Shown: positions 7,307-18,526, numbered from the stretch's first letter. The stretch is 25,403 nt of DNA from Longibacter sp051155795 (GCF_051155795.1 NZ_DAXETW010000151.1:1-25403), one strand, 5' to 3'. Numbers and translations are program-made. The notes: generated from the sequence alone by a model not told the origin.

Positions 7307-7338
7307 TTGAATTGCATGGGCGGTGCAGGGTACATTTA
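7307..7338 (+). promoter_or_regulatory. Bacteroidota-type promoter candidate for mutS
   Basis: TTG at 7307-7309, 21 bp of spacing, then TACATTTA at 7331-7338. The Bacteroidota consensus is TTTG or TTG near -33 and TAnnTTTG near -7, so only the last base of the -7 box differs. The predicted start of transcription, about 7345, leaves a leader of about 38 nt before the ATG at 7383 and rules out the in-frame GTG at 7323 as a start codon. Confidence 0.45.
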
Positions 7339-7382
7339 GCGTTCGCTCCGTGATTTGTCTTTCGATTGCCATCTCCATCTGT

Positions 7383-10082
7383 ATGAGTTCATCCTCCACG
7401 TCCAAGAAGCGCGGTCGGACGCCGCTGATGCGGCAGTACTACGACATCAAGCGGGAGCAGCCGAGTGCGGTTCTCCTGTTTCGAATGGGCGATTTCTATG
7501 AGACGTTCGAGGACGATGCGCAGACCGTGAGCCGGATCCTCGGAATCACGCTCACGTCGCGCAACAACGGAAAGGCGGACGACATCCCGATGGCCGGCTT
7601 TCCGCATCATTCGCTGGATTCGCACCTGCCGAAGCTGATCCGGGCCGGACTCCGCGTGGCGATCTGCGAGCAGGTGGAGGACGCCTCCGAGTCAAGCGGG
7701 TCGGTCGTGGATCGTGCTATTGTCGAGGTGGTGACTCCCGGCGTGTCGTTTCACGACGAGCTGCTGGAACCGAAGCAGTCGAACTTTCTGGCTGGCGTTC
7801 ACTTCGGGACCGGACGGGACGCCGACCGGGTGGGCTTTTCCTTCGTGGATGCAACGACCGGGGAGTTTGCCGTCGCGGAAACGGAGGTGACCGAACTGGA
7901 GAGCCTCATTCAGACCGTGGCGCCGTCAGAAGTGATCATCGACAAGCGGCGGACGGACCGGCTGAACGAGGCGCTGCGTAGCCGCCCATTCACGCTGACG
8001 ACCCAGGAGGACTGGGTTTTCGGTGAGGACTTCGCCCGGGAGACGCTGTTGGATCACTTCGAAACCCACTCCATGAAGGGGTTCGGGGTCGAGGATCTGG
8101 ACCACGGCTTGGTGGCTGCGGGCGCTGTACTTCACTACCTCAGCGAGACGCAAAAGGGAAAGCTGCCGCACGTCCAGCGTTTGCAGCGGTATGCGAATGA
8201 GGATCATATCGCGCTCGACCCGCAGACGAAGCGGAATCTGGAACTGGTCTCCACGATTCAGGACGGCGGACGAGACGGAACGCTCGTCGACATTCTGGAC
8301 CGGACGGAGACGCCCATGGGCGGGCGGAAGCTGCGAGCGTGGCTGGTTCGTCCGCTGCGCCGCGTCGAGCCGATCCAGTGGCGCCTGGAGGCCGTGGATG
8401 CACTCGTGGACGACCGAGACCTCCGGGATGACCTACGGAACGATCTGTCCCGGATGGGAGATCTTGAGCGCCTCGCCGGGAAGATTGCAACGGCCCGCGC
8501 CACGCCGCGCGATCTGGTGGCGGTGAAGCGGACGCTGACGCACATCCCGCCGCTGAAGCAACGCATCGAGGCATCCGACAGCACGACGCTCGGTGACGTG
8601 GCCGATGCGCTAACGGTCTGTCCGGCCGTTGTTCAGAAGATCGACGACGCCATCGTGGATGAGCCGCCGGCCAAGATTGCTGAGGGCGGCCTGATCCGCG
8701 ACGGGTATGACGAAGAGCTGGACGAACTCCGATCCATCGCTCGGGACGGAAAGGCATGGATGAGCGAACTGGAGGCGCAGGAGAGCGAGCGGTCGAACAT
8801 TCCGTCGCTCAAGGTGGGATTCAACAAAGTGTTCGGCTATTACCTCGAGGTCACGAATCCGCACAAGGACAAAGTGCCGGACGACTATATCCGGAAGCAG
8901 ACCCTGAAGAACTCCGAGCGCTACATCACGCCGGAGTTGAAGGAGATGGAGGAGAAGATTCTCACGGCCGAAGAAAAGATCGAGACGCTGGAGCTCCAGC
9001 TCTTCCAGGACCTGCGGGATGAAATCGCTGGAGAAACGGGTGTGCTACAGTCGAATGCTTCCCGGCTGTCGGAGCTGGACGTGTTTGTCGCGCTCGCCGA
9101 CGTGGCCGAAGCGCACGACTACGTGCGCCCGGAGGTGAACGATTCGCTGCAGATCGAAATTGAGGACGGCCGTCACCCCGTCGTAGAGCGAACGCTGCCG
9201 ACGGGCGAGCGCTTCATCCCAAACGATGTGTCGCTGAATCCGGACGATGACCAGATCTTGATCATCACGGGGCCTAACATGGCCGGGAAGAGCGTCGCGT
9301 TGCGTCAGGTTGGACTGATCGTGCTGCTTGCACAGATTGGGGCGTTCGTCCCCGCGGAGGCGGCATCGATCGGCGTCGTGGATCGTATCTTTACGCGCGT
9401 CGGCGCGAGCGATAACCTCGCGGCGGGTGAAAGCACGTTTCTGGTGGAGATGAATGAAACGGCGAACATCCTGAACAACGCCACCGCGCGCTCGCTCATC
9501 CTGCTGGACGAGGTGGGGCGGGGTACGTCCACGTTCGACGGGCTGTCCATTGCGTGGGCCCTCGTCGAGTATCTCCATGAACGCCCGGAGGTGGCCGCGC
9601 GAACCCTTTTCGCGACGCACTACCACGAGTTGAACGCAATGGCCGATCGCCTGGAACGCGTCCGGAATTACCGGATCCAGGTGGCGGAGCACGAAGGCGA
9701 GATCATTTTCATGCGGAAGCTGGTGCCGGGAGGGGCGGATCACTCTTACGGGATCGAGGTTGCGCGAATGGCGGGCCTGCCGGCGCCCGTCATCGGGCGG
9801 GCCCGCGAGATTTTGATCCATCTCGAGAGCCAGGACTTGGCTGTTCACCGTGATGGAGAATCGCCAGACGGTGATGAAGAAGAGGTCGACGCTCGAAGAG
9901 CAGACGCTGATGCCGTCCCGTCCCTGGAGGAGAGTCGCGTCAATCAGATGAACCTGTTTGCGCAACCCGATCCCGTCGCGGAAGAGTTAAAAGAGCGCCT
10001 TCGCAACGTCGACCCGGACCGGATGACGCCGATCGAGGCGCTCATGAAACTGAACGAACTACGTCGGATGCTCGAGGATTGA
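7383..10082 (+). CDS. mutS: DNA mismatch repair protein MutS
   Basis: An 899-residue MutS1-type mismatch sensor, close to the usual 850-900. The N-terminal mismatch-reading motif is Phe38-Tyr39-Glu40 (GDFYETF), equivalent to the F-x-E wedge of E. coli MutS. Connector, core, lever and clamp regions follow. The ATPase has Walker A GPNMAGKS at 630-637, Walker B with Asp709-Glu710 (ILLDEVGRGTSTFDG) and the FATHYHEL block. After an acidic linker (about 825-850) comes QMNLF at 855-859, a sliding-clamp-binding motif, and then the C-terminal tetramerisation helices (DPDRMTPIEALMKLNELRRML). The ATG at 7383 is chosen because alignment to the family begins there and a promoter candidate overlaps the longer reading. 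The gene stands alone, without mutL, and ends at a hairpin terminator. Confidence 0.97.
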   Translation: MSSSSTSKKRGRTPLMRQYYDIKREQPSAVLLFRMGDFYETFEDDAQTVSRILGITLTSRNNGKADDIPMAGFPHHSLDSHLPKLIRAGLRVAICEQVEDASESSGSVVDRAIVEVVTPGVSFHDELLEPKQSNFLAGVHFGTGRDADRVGFSFVDATTGEFAVAETEVTELESLIQTVAPSEVIIDKRRTDRLNEALRSRPFTLTTQEDWVFGEDFARETLLDHFETHSMKGFGVEDLDHGLVAAGAVLHYLSETQKGKLPHVQRLQRYANEDHIALDPQTKRNLELVSTIQDGGRDGTLVDILDRTETPMGGRKLRAWLVRPLRRVEPIQWRLEAVDALVDDRDLRDDLRNDLSRMGDLERLAGKIATARATPRDLVAVKRTLTHIPPLKQRIEASDSTTLGDVADALTVCPAVVQKIDDAIVDEPPAKIAEGGLIRDGYDEELDELRSIARDGKAWMSELEAQESERSNIPSLKVGFNKVFGYYLEVTNPHKDKVPDDYIRKQTLKNSERYITPELKEMEEKILTAEEKIETLELQLFQDLRDEIAGETGVLQSNASRLSELDVFVALADVAEAHDYVRPEVNDSLQIEIEDGRHPVVERTLPTGERFIPNDVSLNPDDDQILIITGPNMAGKSVALRQVGLIVLLAQIGAFVPAEAASIGVVDRIFTRVGASDNLAAGESTFLVEMNETANILNNATARSLILLDEVGRGTSTFDGLSIAWALVEYLHERPEVAARTLFATHYHELNAMADRLERVRNYRIQVAEHEGEIIFMRKLVPGGADHSYGIEVARMAGLPAPVIGRAREILIHLESQDLAVHRDGESPDGDEEEVDARRADADAVPSLEESRVNQMNLFAQPDPVAEELKERLRNVDPDRMTPIEALMKLNELRRMLED

Positions 10083-10097
10083 GCGGATGCTCGTTTC

Positions 10098-10124
10098 GGC
10101 GGCCCGGTCGCGTCCGCCTCTTTT
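10098..10124 (+). terminator. intrinsic terminator after mutS
   Basis: GGCGG (10098-10102) pairs with CCGCC (10114-10118) around an 11-nt loop and is followed by TCTTTT. It begins 16 bp after the mutS stop and ends 52 bp before the next start codon, so it should separate mutS from the hexapeptide gene. The stem is short, so termination may be partial. Confidence 0.55.
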
Positions 10125-10176
10125 ATCACGGACTCCTATTTTGGTCCCGAACTCCTCATCTAAGCCACCCAGAGCC

Positions 10177-10752
10177 ATGACCCGGTCTTTCCTCGGTACA
10201 TCGCCGCAGTACGACGAAACGAATTACATCGCGGAGACGGCCGTCGTGATCGGCGACGTTACGCTCGGCGCCACCGCGAGCATCTGGCACAATTGCACGG
10301 TGCGCGGAGACGTGAACTGGATCCGTATCGGGGAGGCGTCGAATATTCAGGATAACACGGTTGTGCATGTCACGCACGACACGGCGCCAACCGAGATCGG
10401 AGATCGCGTCACGGTCGGCCACGGCGCCATCATTCACGGATGCCGGATCGAGGACCGTGTGCTCATCGGGATGGGGGCAACCGTCATGGATCATGCCGTC
10501 GTCGGGACGAACAGCATCGTCGGCGCGGGGGCCCTGGTGACGGGCGGAACCAAGATCCCTCCACGATCGATGGTGCTGGGGAGTCCGGCGAAGATCGTTC
10601 GAGAGCTGACCGATGAGGAGGTGGCGTCGATCGGGACGTACGCTGAAAACTACGTTCGGTACAGCGCCGCCTATGCGGGCCGGGTCGACCTGGAGGAGAA
10701 TCCGTGGTACGAAAAAGGGGCCCCGCGAACGGAGGTCGCCCACCGGTCGTGA
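10177..10752 (+). CDS. gamma-class carbonic anhydrase-like hexapeptide-repeat protein
   Basis: A 191-residue left-handed beta-helix protein of the YrdA/CaiE/Cam branch. Hexapeptide turns run from about residue 20 to 150 (for example VIGDVTLGATASIWHNCTV). The zinc-ligand pattern is kept: His64 in VVHVTH, then His82 in VGHG and His87 in IIHG with the family's five-residue spacing, so a zinc-bound trimer is expected. Many such proteins are annotated as carbonic anhydrases without proof; activity is uncertain. The ATG at 10177 begins just before the conserved start of the fold; the longer in-frame reading from 10087 would run through the mutS terminator. The lipid kinase gene follows after 81 bp on the same strand. 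Confidence 0.88.
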   Translation: MTRSFLGTSPQYDETNYIAETAVVIGDVTLGATASIWHNCTVRGDVNWIRIGEASNIQDNTVVHVTHDTAPTEIGDRVTVGHGAIIHGCRIEDRVLIGMGATVMDHAVVGTNSIVGAGALVTGGTKIPPRSMVLGSPAKIVRELTDEEVASIGTYAENYVRYSAAYAGRVDLEENPWYEKGAPRTEVAHRS

Positions 10753-10833
10753 AGACGCCACCGCGCGTGTCGGGCCCCGTGCGGCCGCTGGCACCGACGG
10801 CTACCCCCGTCCGATCATCAATGGAGACGAGCC

Positions 10834-11772
10834 ATGGCGATGCGAGTTCTGCTCAACCATCAAACGGCGGCAGAGGCGAAGGAAGCCGTTCGCTCGTGGG
10901 TTCGCGATGAGCCGGAGGCAGACCTGGCCGTGACGAGGGAGCCAGGCGAGGCGCGGGACGTGATTCGCATGTGGGTCGATGAGGGTGTGGATCGGGTCGT
11001 CGCCGCCGGAGGCGACGGTACGTTGCATCTCGCTGCGAGCGTCCTGCTTGAGACGACCGACGCAGACGCACCCGGCCAGATACCTGCGCTCGGACTGTGT
11101 CCACTGGGGACGGGCAACGACTTCGCCCGAAGCATCGGATGCCCGACCCAGCCGGCGGACGCCCTCGGTCGAGCGCTTCGGGCATCGCCACAGCCGATCG
11201 ACGTGCTCCGGGCGGACACAGATGCGCCGGATGCCGGACCGCGCTGGGTTGTGAATGCAGCCGCGGGCGGGTTCAGCGGGGAGGTGGACGAAGTCATTAC
11301 CCGAGAGCAAAAGGACCGGTGGGGACCGCTCGCGTTCGTACTGGGAGCAGCAGAGCTGGCGACGAGCGTACCGGAGTACGAAACGGTCATTCAGTACCGG
11401 TCGGAGGCGGCGGGAGAACAGCAGACGTGGCGCGGACGAACGGTGAACGTGATTTGCTCCAACGGACGAACAATCGGTGGGGGACGGGCCGTGGCACCGC
11501 ACGCGAAGCTGACTGACGGGCGCATGGAACTGGTCGTCCTCCGCGCCGGGTCGCTGCCGGAACTCGCCGGAGCCGGCACGCGCCTCATGGCGGGTTCATG
11601 GGACGAGCATGACCTCGTGGATATTCGCTCCGTCGTCTCTGCCCGGATCCGGTCCGCGCCCGGACTGAAGTTTAACGTGGACGGGGATCTCTGGACGGAG
11701 GGACCGGTGCGGATTGAGGTGGTCGAAAACGCCCTTCGGATAATACCCGGTTCGGACGCGCCCGCCATTTGA
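10834..11772 (+). CDS. YegS-like diacylglycerol/lipid kinase
   Basis: A 312-residue member of the diacylglycerol-kinase catalytic family (YegS/BmrU branch). The nucleotide-binding motif GGDGT is at residues 59-63, followed by the second signature PLGTGNDFA at about 91-99. The C-terminal beta-sandwich domain has NAAAGGFSG, NGRTIGGGRAVAP and the closing FNVDGDLW segment. The first strand reads VLLNHQTAAE instead of the common NPxAG, as in E. coli YegS, which has NGKST at this place. It probably phosphorylates a membrane lipid such as diacylglycerol or phosphatidylglycerol; the substrate is not readable. The ATG at 10834 has a GGAG 9 nt upstream; an alternative ATG lies at 10840. Confidence 0.9.
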   Translation: MAMRVLLNHQTAAEAKEAVRSWVRDEPEADLAVTREPGEARDVIRMWVDEGVDRVVAAGGDGTLHLAASVLLETTDADAPGQIPALGLCPLGTGNDFARSIGCPTQPADALGRALRASPQPIDVLRADTDAPDAGPRWVVNAAAGGFSGEVDEVITREQKDRWGPLAFVLGAAELATSVPEYETVIQYRSEAAGEQQTWRGRTVNVICSNGRTIGGGRAVAPHAKLTDGRMELVVLRAGSLPELAGAGTRLMAGSWDEHDLVDIRSVVSARIRSAPGLKFNVDGDLWTEGPVRIEVVENALRIIPGSDAPAI

Positions 11773-11944
11773 TCTGCGTAGCGACGTGGAGGCACTTTGT
11801 CGGAGTTCCTCTGCGTGCATGTCGCACCCGCACGGAGACGCCGGGCAATGTTTTTAGTAAGTGTTGCAGGAGGCGCACAACCGGGAACGACGGTGTGCGT
11901 CGAAAGCATGCACTGTGTGCTGTTCCAGATCCCTGACGCGCTCT

Positions 11945-12841
11945 ATGCCTTCCCCTCGTACGCTCCTGATCGGGTTTCTTGTGCTCGTCGCCGTTGGCGT
12001 GGGCGGTGCTGCCCTCGCCGGGTGCACGACAATCCGAATCAATGAAACCGACGTGTTTCTACCGAAACCGTCGATTACGCCGTCCACCTTCCAGAAGGAG
12101 GGCGTCACTCTTACCGAATACTACGTTGACAGCGACTCCGTTCAACTCAACGCCTGGCACCTGGAGCGTCAGAATGCCCGCGGCACCGTGCTGTTTTTCG
12201 GGGGAAACGGGTTCTATCTCGTTCAGTCAAGGGGCTACGTCGAGGCGCTGACAGATCTCCCGCTGGACGTCCTGATGTTCGATTACCGCGGGTACGGAAA
12301 GAGCAGTGGAGCGCCTGCCGTCCAGGCATTCAAAAAGGATGCGCTGCGCATGCATACGTTCGCCGTGGACTCGCTCGACATTCCCTCCGAAGAACTGATC
12401 GTGCACGGGCACTCCCTCGGAACGTTCATGGCATCGCATACGGCGTCGCAGCGGGCGGTCTCAGCCGTCGTGCTTGAAAATCCCGCGACGAACGTAGAGG
12501 ACTGGATTGACGGACTGGCGCCGTGGTTCGTCCGCCTTTTCGTGAACTTCGACGTCGCGGAATCGCTGCAGGGGGAAAGCAACGTTGACGCCGTCCGTGC
12601 TTTGGATCTTCCGCTCCTCATCCTGGCCGGGGAGGAGGATCAGGTGACGCGACCGGAGATGGCGCGAGACCTGTTCGACGAGTCGGCGGCGGCGTCGAAG
12701 AACCTCGTTATTGTCGACAGTATGGGTCATAACCACCTCTACCGCGACCAAAAATACCGTGTCGCCTACGAGGATTTGATTGACACGGTTCTGGCGTCTC
12801 CGACGACCCCGCCGATACCAGCGGAGACGGCCGACGAGTAG
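11945..12841 (+). CDS. alpha/beta hydrolase lipoprotein (BEM46/YfhR-like)
   Basis: A 298-residue serine hydrolase with a lipoprotein signal: a hydrophobic stretch at about 8-25 ending in LAGC, with Cys27 as the predicted lipidated residue. The catalytic triad is Ser157 (HGHSLG), Asp232 (GEEDQVT) and His262 (MGHNHLY). The oxyanion region is FFGGNGFY at about 82-89 and the conserved DYRGYGKSSG follows near 113-122. Substrate is unknown; relatives are esterases, lipases or peptidases. The ATG at 11945 is preferred because it places the signal peptide at the N-terminus; 28 extra in-frame residues upstream are unlikely. It lies 172 bp after the kinase gene and converges on a TPR gene with a 23-bp gap. 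Confidence 0.88.
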   Translation: MPSPRTLLIGFLVLVAVGVGGAALAGCTTIRINETDVFLPKPSITPSTFQKEGVTLTEYYVDSDSVQLNAWHLERQNARGTVLFFGGNGFYLVQSRGYVEALTDLPLDVLMFDYRGYGKSSGAPAVQAFKKDALRMHTFAVDSLDIPSEELIVHGHSLGTFMASHTASQRAVSAVVLENPATNVEDWIDGLAPWFVRLFVNFDVAESLQGESNVDAVRALDLPLLILAGEEDQVTRPEMARDLFDESAAASKNLVIVDSMGHNHLYRDQKYRVAYEDLIDTVLASPTTPPIPAETADE

Positions 12842-12864
12842 GTTGTACGCCGCACGCCGGGCCG

Positions 12865-13854
12865 CTACGGAGCAGCGCAGTACGAGTTCGCAATCTCCTC
12901 CACCTCACTCTTGAACGGATCGTCCAACCCGAGCTCGAGAGCCCGTGAGAAGTCTCGGCACGCGGGGTCGCGTTGCTCCTTGCGTCCGTACGCCATTCCG
13001 CGCGTTCGATACGCCACGGCGAAATCTGGGTCGATCTGGATGGCCTGGTTCAGGTCGGTGATGGCTGCGTCCATGTTGCCGAGGTTAAATCGGGCCTGGC
13101 CCCGGTTGCTGTAGGCGGTCGCGATGGACTGGGCGGTGCCGCCGCTGGCTTCGAGCGTCTGAATCAGCGTGCCGTAGGTCTTGACGGCGTTCTGGAATTG
13201 CCGGGCCCTAAATTCCGCTTCTCCCTTGATTCGGTACGCCTCCGGTCGGTCAGGGACGATCTCGATTGCGTCGACGGCGTCAAAATAAGCCCTTTCGAGC
13301 CGACCGAGCTTCAAATGAGCGCGTCCGCGATTGAGAAGAGCTTCAACGTTGGTCGGGTTCAGGCTGAGAACCTTCGAGTAGGTGTCGATCGCCGCGCCAT
13401 AGCTCTCTGTCTGAAACTTGATGTTGGCGAAAAGGACCTGCACGTTCTGGCTCTGCGGTTCCAGCCGGGCCGCTTCCTCCGCTGCAGCCTGCGCTTCGAC
13501 GTAATCGCCTTGGTCGGTGAGGATCCTGGCCTTGAGTTCATAGGCCCCGGCGAAAAACGGATCCCGGTTGAGGGCCTCGTCCAGCGCCTCGAGGGCCTCC
13601 TCCGAGTCGTTGAGCGCCCGATGCGCTTCTGCCTCAACGCGGAGTCCGGTGGGTACATCGTCGTTGATGTTCAGGGTGTCGAGCGTCACGAGGCTGTCGA
13701 CGAGGCTGATGGCTTGCCGATACTGCTGAGCGTCGTAGGCTTTCTCGGCCTGGGTCAGAAGGTCCTGCGCGGATGCGGGCGATGCGAGGGCAAGCACAAG
13801 AAGCACGATCGTGAGGAGTCCGGGGAGAGAACGGTAGGGAGACGGGGTGTTCAC
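12865..13854 (-). CDS. secreted TPR-repeat protein
   Basis: A 329-residue protein with a signal peptide (basic start, hydrophobic 12-25, cleavage predicted after ASA29 and before Gln30). The rest is a helical solenoid of about seven tetratricopeptide repeats with typical A-L-N-x-x-P phasing, for example GAAIDTYSKVLSLNPTN and AAITDLNQAIQIDPDF. TPR solenoids bind partner proteins; no partner can be named. The C-terminus has two cysteines, DPACRDF and NSYC, spaced as in many periplasmic TPR proteins, where they could form a disulfide. Downstream of its stop it converges on the hydrolase lipoprotein gene. Start at the ATG at 13852-13854. Confidence 0.88.
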   Translation of the reverse strand: MNTPSPYRSLPGLLTIVLLVLALASPASAQDLLTQAEKAYDAQQYRQAISLVDSLVTLDTLNINDDVPTGLRVEAEAHRALNDSEEALEALDEALNRDPFFAGAYELKARILTDQGDYVEAQAAAEEAARLEPQSQNVQVLFANIKFQTESYGAAIDTYSKVLSLNPTNVEALLNRGRAHLKLGRLERAYFDAVDAIEIVPDRPEAYRIKGEAEFRARQFQNAVKTYGTLIQTLEASGGTAQSIATAYSNRGQARFNLGNMDAAITDLNQAIQIDPDFAVAYRTRGMAYGRKEQRDPACRDFSRALELGLDDPFKSEVEEIANSYCAAP

Positions 13855-14103
13855 GATAGTTGGATACGTATATGATCAGATCCCTGGCGTGCGGGCATGC
13901 CACAAGGAACGCGCCACGCCGTTGTGTATTCGGCCGGAAATACGTAGCAAGGCGACCGGTCGCGGTTCCGGCTCATCGACAGACGGTGTCGGCGCCGCGC
14001 CGTGGAGGACTGACGGATCCTGAATTACGCCGTATGTCCCGAAGACAATAGGCACCATCTGATCGAGATTTTCCACCCAGAGCAACAGACGGCAGGAATA
14101 ATG

Positions 14104-14180
14104 TCCACCATTCCCAATTCACCATTCCCAATTCACCATTCCCAATTCCCCATTCACCATTCGTCATTCCAAATTCCCCA
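14104..14180. repeat. heptanucleotide tandem array (STRR-like), 11 units
   Basis: Eleven consecutive 7-bp units, most fitting TTCnnnA on the plus strand (TTGGGAA, TGGTGAA and TGGGGAA on the minus strand): TCCACCA, TTCCCAA, TTCACCA, TTCCCAA, TTCACCA, TTCCCAA, TTCCCCA, TTCACCA, TTCGTCA, TTCCAAA, TTCCCCA. Units alternate so that a 14-bp period CACCATTCCCAATT is perfect for three copies (14106-14147) and then decays. Short tandemly repeated repetitive sequences of this type are known from cyanobacteria and some other bacteria. Confidence 0.9.
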
Positions 14181-14183
14181 TAC

Positions 14184-14216
14184 AAAACCCCCGCCCGGAG
14201 CGTGTCCAGACGGGGG
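14184..14216 (-). terminator. intrinsic terminator of acnA
   Basis: On the minus strand a 12-bp stem (CCCCCGTCTGGA with TCCGGGCGGGGG, two G-T wobbles) closes a 5-nt loop and is followed by TTTT. It begins 36 bp after the acnA stop. The stem is long and G+C-rich, so efficient termination is expected although the T-tract is short. Confidence 0.85.
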
Positions 14217-14252
14217 AGACGAAGCGTCTGCTGAGTAGGCTCGACGAGGCGG

Positions 14253-16988
<2,736 letters not shown>

Positions 16989-17321
16989 ATGTAGTAGCGC
17001 CTGGTGTGCTAGTAAGATCGTCCGTTCCATCGATACGTCGAGGCGGCCGGGGCGTTAGACGCGCGTCTCTTCGCAAAGGGAGGAAGACGCCTGTCATTTG
17101 GGCCCGGAAACTCGTTGCCTCCGACACAGCAATGATACTCAGTCGTTACGAATGTTTCATACCTGGCGCGTCGATTCGTGTGATTCTCATGCACGTTGGT
17201 GAAGTGGCACGCGCTCCCTTCGGCCGGGCCGCTTATCTGGCACGTGCGCTTATTTACTGCAGACACTGGGAGCAGGGCCGTGCACGGGAAACGTAGGACG
17301 TGGCGACCCCCGTTCGGATGG
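16989..17321. other. intergenic region upstream of acnA
   Basis: About 330 bp with no supportable gene. It must hold the acnA promoter on the minus strand. A weak -7-like TATCATTG is seen on that strand (plus-strand 17131-17138 region) but no matching TTG at the right distance, so I do not call it. No T-tract terminator for the upstream TPR gene was found. Confidence 0.5.
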
Positions 17322-18377
17322 CTACGGGCAGTGCTCTTTTATGAGGTCCGCCGGGTGAACCCCGAACTGCATCGAGGCGGGAAAGGCAGTATCGTAGTTC
17401 TGGTCGATCGCTGCCCGAAAGGCGTCACAGGCTTCATCTCGGCGATCCAGCGCGAGAAGGGCGACGCCGAGATTCCGGTGCGCGTAAGGATTTTCGGCCG
17501 AGAGCTCGAGACTGCGGCGGATCATCCGAAGGCCCTCGGCGGGCTGCCCCGTTTTGGCCTTCACGTACCCCAGGTTTGCGTAGACCACCACGTTCGCCCA
17601 GCCCCGTTTTCGGCGAATCACGGATTGCATCTGTTCGAGTGCCGACCGCGCGGCCTCCAGATTGCCGGTGCGGAGGTGGAGGTCCGCGAGCTGACCAATC
17701 ATGATCGGGTCCCGCGGAAAGTGGTCTGCGTTTTCTCGAGCCAGATCAAAGGCTTCGTCGCGCGCACCGGTTCGCCAGAAGATCTCCACCGCGCGTTTTC
17801 GGACCATCGAGCGATCCGGGTGCATCCGGGCGAGGATGCGCGCTTCGTCGATTGCAGCCTCCGCCCGGTCGGCTGCGGCGAGCGTTTCTGCGTAGCTCGA
17901 TCGAAGCATCGCATTGTCAGGGTGGTCGCTTAGAAGCTGCCTGTGACGGGTCAGGCTTTCGTCGATCTCCCCGGTGTAGCGAAGCAGCACGGCCAGCCTG
18001 TGTTGGGCGTTCAGCGTCCGGTTGCCGTGACGGATGCTTGCGCGCAGGGCCTGGGCGGCGGATTCGTACTCGAAGGTTTCGAGGTAGGCCTCGTAAAGCA
18101 GATAGTGGGCGCCCGCGTTTTCCGGTTGAAACCGAAGGACCTCCTTCATATTTCGAACGGTCGTCGCGTGATTTTCCGCCATCATTGCCGCCTCGGCCTG
18201 GATAAACAGCGAGTCCATGTCGGGCGGCAGGGAGGACACCGTTTGCGATGTGGCGGCTGCGGACTTGCTGGGTTTCGTCGAGCCTTTTTGTGCGAGGACG
18301 GAAGACGTCGTCAGCGCCACGTAGATGGCGCAGGCGAGTGCTACTGTGGCGACGCGACGGGACAGCACAAAAGTCAT
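17322..18377 (-). CDS. secreted TPR-repeat protein
   Basis: A 351-residue protein with a signal peptide (MTFVLSRRVA, hydrophobic core to about 25, cleavage predicted after VLA29 and before Gln30). A short Ser/Thr/Lys-rich linker (30-50) leads into about eight TPR-like helical pairs, for example NMKEVLRFQPENAGAHYLLY and RRSLELSAENPYAHRNLG. The C-terminus repeats the two-cysteine arrangement of the other TPR protein in this window, DEACDAF and KEHC. It is probably periplasmic and a protein-binding scaffold; no function can be assigned. It lies 149 bp downstream of the polysaccharide deacetylase gene on the same strand, perhaps after a weak terminator. Confidence 0.87.
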   Translation of the reverse strand: MTFVLSRRVATVALACAIYVALTTSSVLAQKGSTKPSKSAAATSQTVSSLPPDMDSLFIQAEAAMMAENHATTVRNMKEVLRFQPENAGAHYLLYEAYLETFEYESAAQALRASIRHGNRTLNAQHRLAVLLRYTGEIDESLTRHRQLLSDHPDNAMLRSSYAETLAAADRAEAAIDEARILARMHPDRSMVRKRAVEIFWRTGARDEAFDLARENADHFPRDPIMIGQLADLHLRTGNLEAARSALEQMQSVIRRKRGWANVVVYANLGYVKAKTGQPAEGLRMIRRSLELSAENPYAHRNLGVALLALDRRDEACDAFRAAIDQNYDTAFPASMQFGVHPADLIKEHCP

Positions 18378-18497
18378 GAACCGTGAAGGGGACGGACAAA
18401 GATTGACGACGGCTGGCGGCCAAAGGGGCCGGATGTGTGCGCCGTAAATATACGAGTGCGGGAGGCCGGATGCAGGCAGCCATTGCCGTTATTGCAT

Positions 18498-18519
18498 AAA
18501 AAGCCGTCTTCATTAAGGC
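18498..18519 (-). terminator. weak terminator-like hairpin after the deacetylase gene
   Basis: On the minus strand GCC and GGC (with an alternative inner CTT/AAG pairing) precede TTTTT, about 7 bp after the deacetylase stop. The stem is weak, so the call rests mostly on the T-tract and position. Confidence 0.3.
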
Positions 18520-18526
18520 GAATGCA

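Larger units (their letters stand above)
6830..7382. other. long intergenic region between serA and mutS
   Basis: About 550 bp with no supportable gene. Short overlapping frames on both strands lack any family similarity and have atypical composition. It contains a 14-bp tandem duplication (6885-6916) shortly after serA and a promoter candidate for mutS at 7307-7338. No clear terminator for serA was seen: there is no hairpin with a T-tract near 6830-6900. Confidence 0.6.
13855..14252. other. intergenic region between acnA 3' end and the TPR gene
   Basis: About 400 bp without a gene. It contains the acnA terminator (14184-14216), a heptanucleotide repeat array (14104-14180) that abuts the terminator's T-tract, and about 250 bp that should hold the TPR gene promoter on the minus strand. 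I could not identify that promoter. Open frames through the heptamer array (NGEWGIGNGEL-like peptides) are repeat artefacts. Confidence 0.6.

Noticed and set aside
6962..7310. Overlapping small plus-strand frames in the serA-mutS gap
   Set aside because: Cys/Arg-rich peptides with no family resemblance and no supported start; several frames are open at once, as expected by chance at high G+C.
9045..9965. 306-codon antisense frame opposite the MutS ATPase region
   Set aside because: Shadow frame; the opposite strand encodes all MutS ATPase motifs.
10834..11772. Altered first motif (NHQTA instead of NPxAG) in the lipid kinase as a sign of inactivation
   Set aside because: E. coli YegS also departs from NPxAG at this place, and GGDGT and PLGTGNDFA are intact.
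12973..13875. 300-codon plus-strand frame opposite the TPR gene
   Set aside because: Antisense shadow; the minus strand has a signal peptide and regular TPR phasing.
14104..14180. Possible CRISPR array
   Set aside because: The period is only 7 bp with no unique spacers and no cas genes; it is a heptanucleotide tandem repeat.
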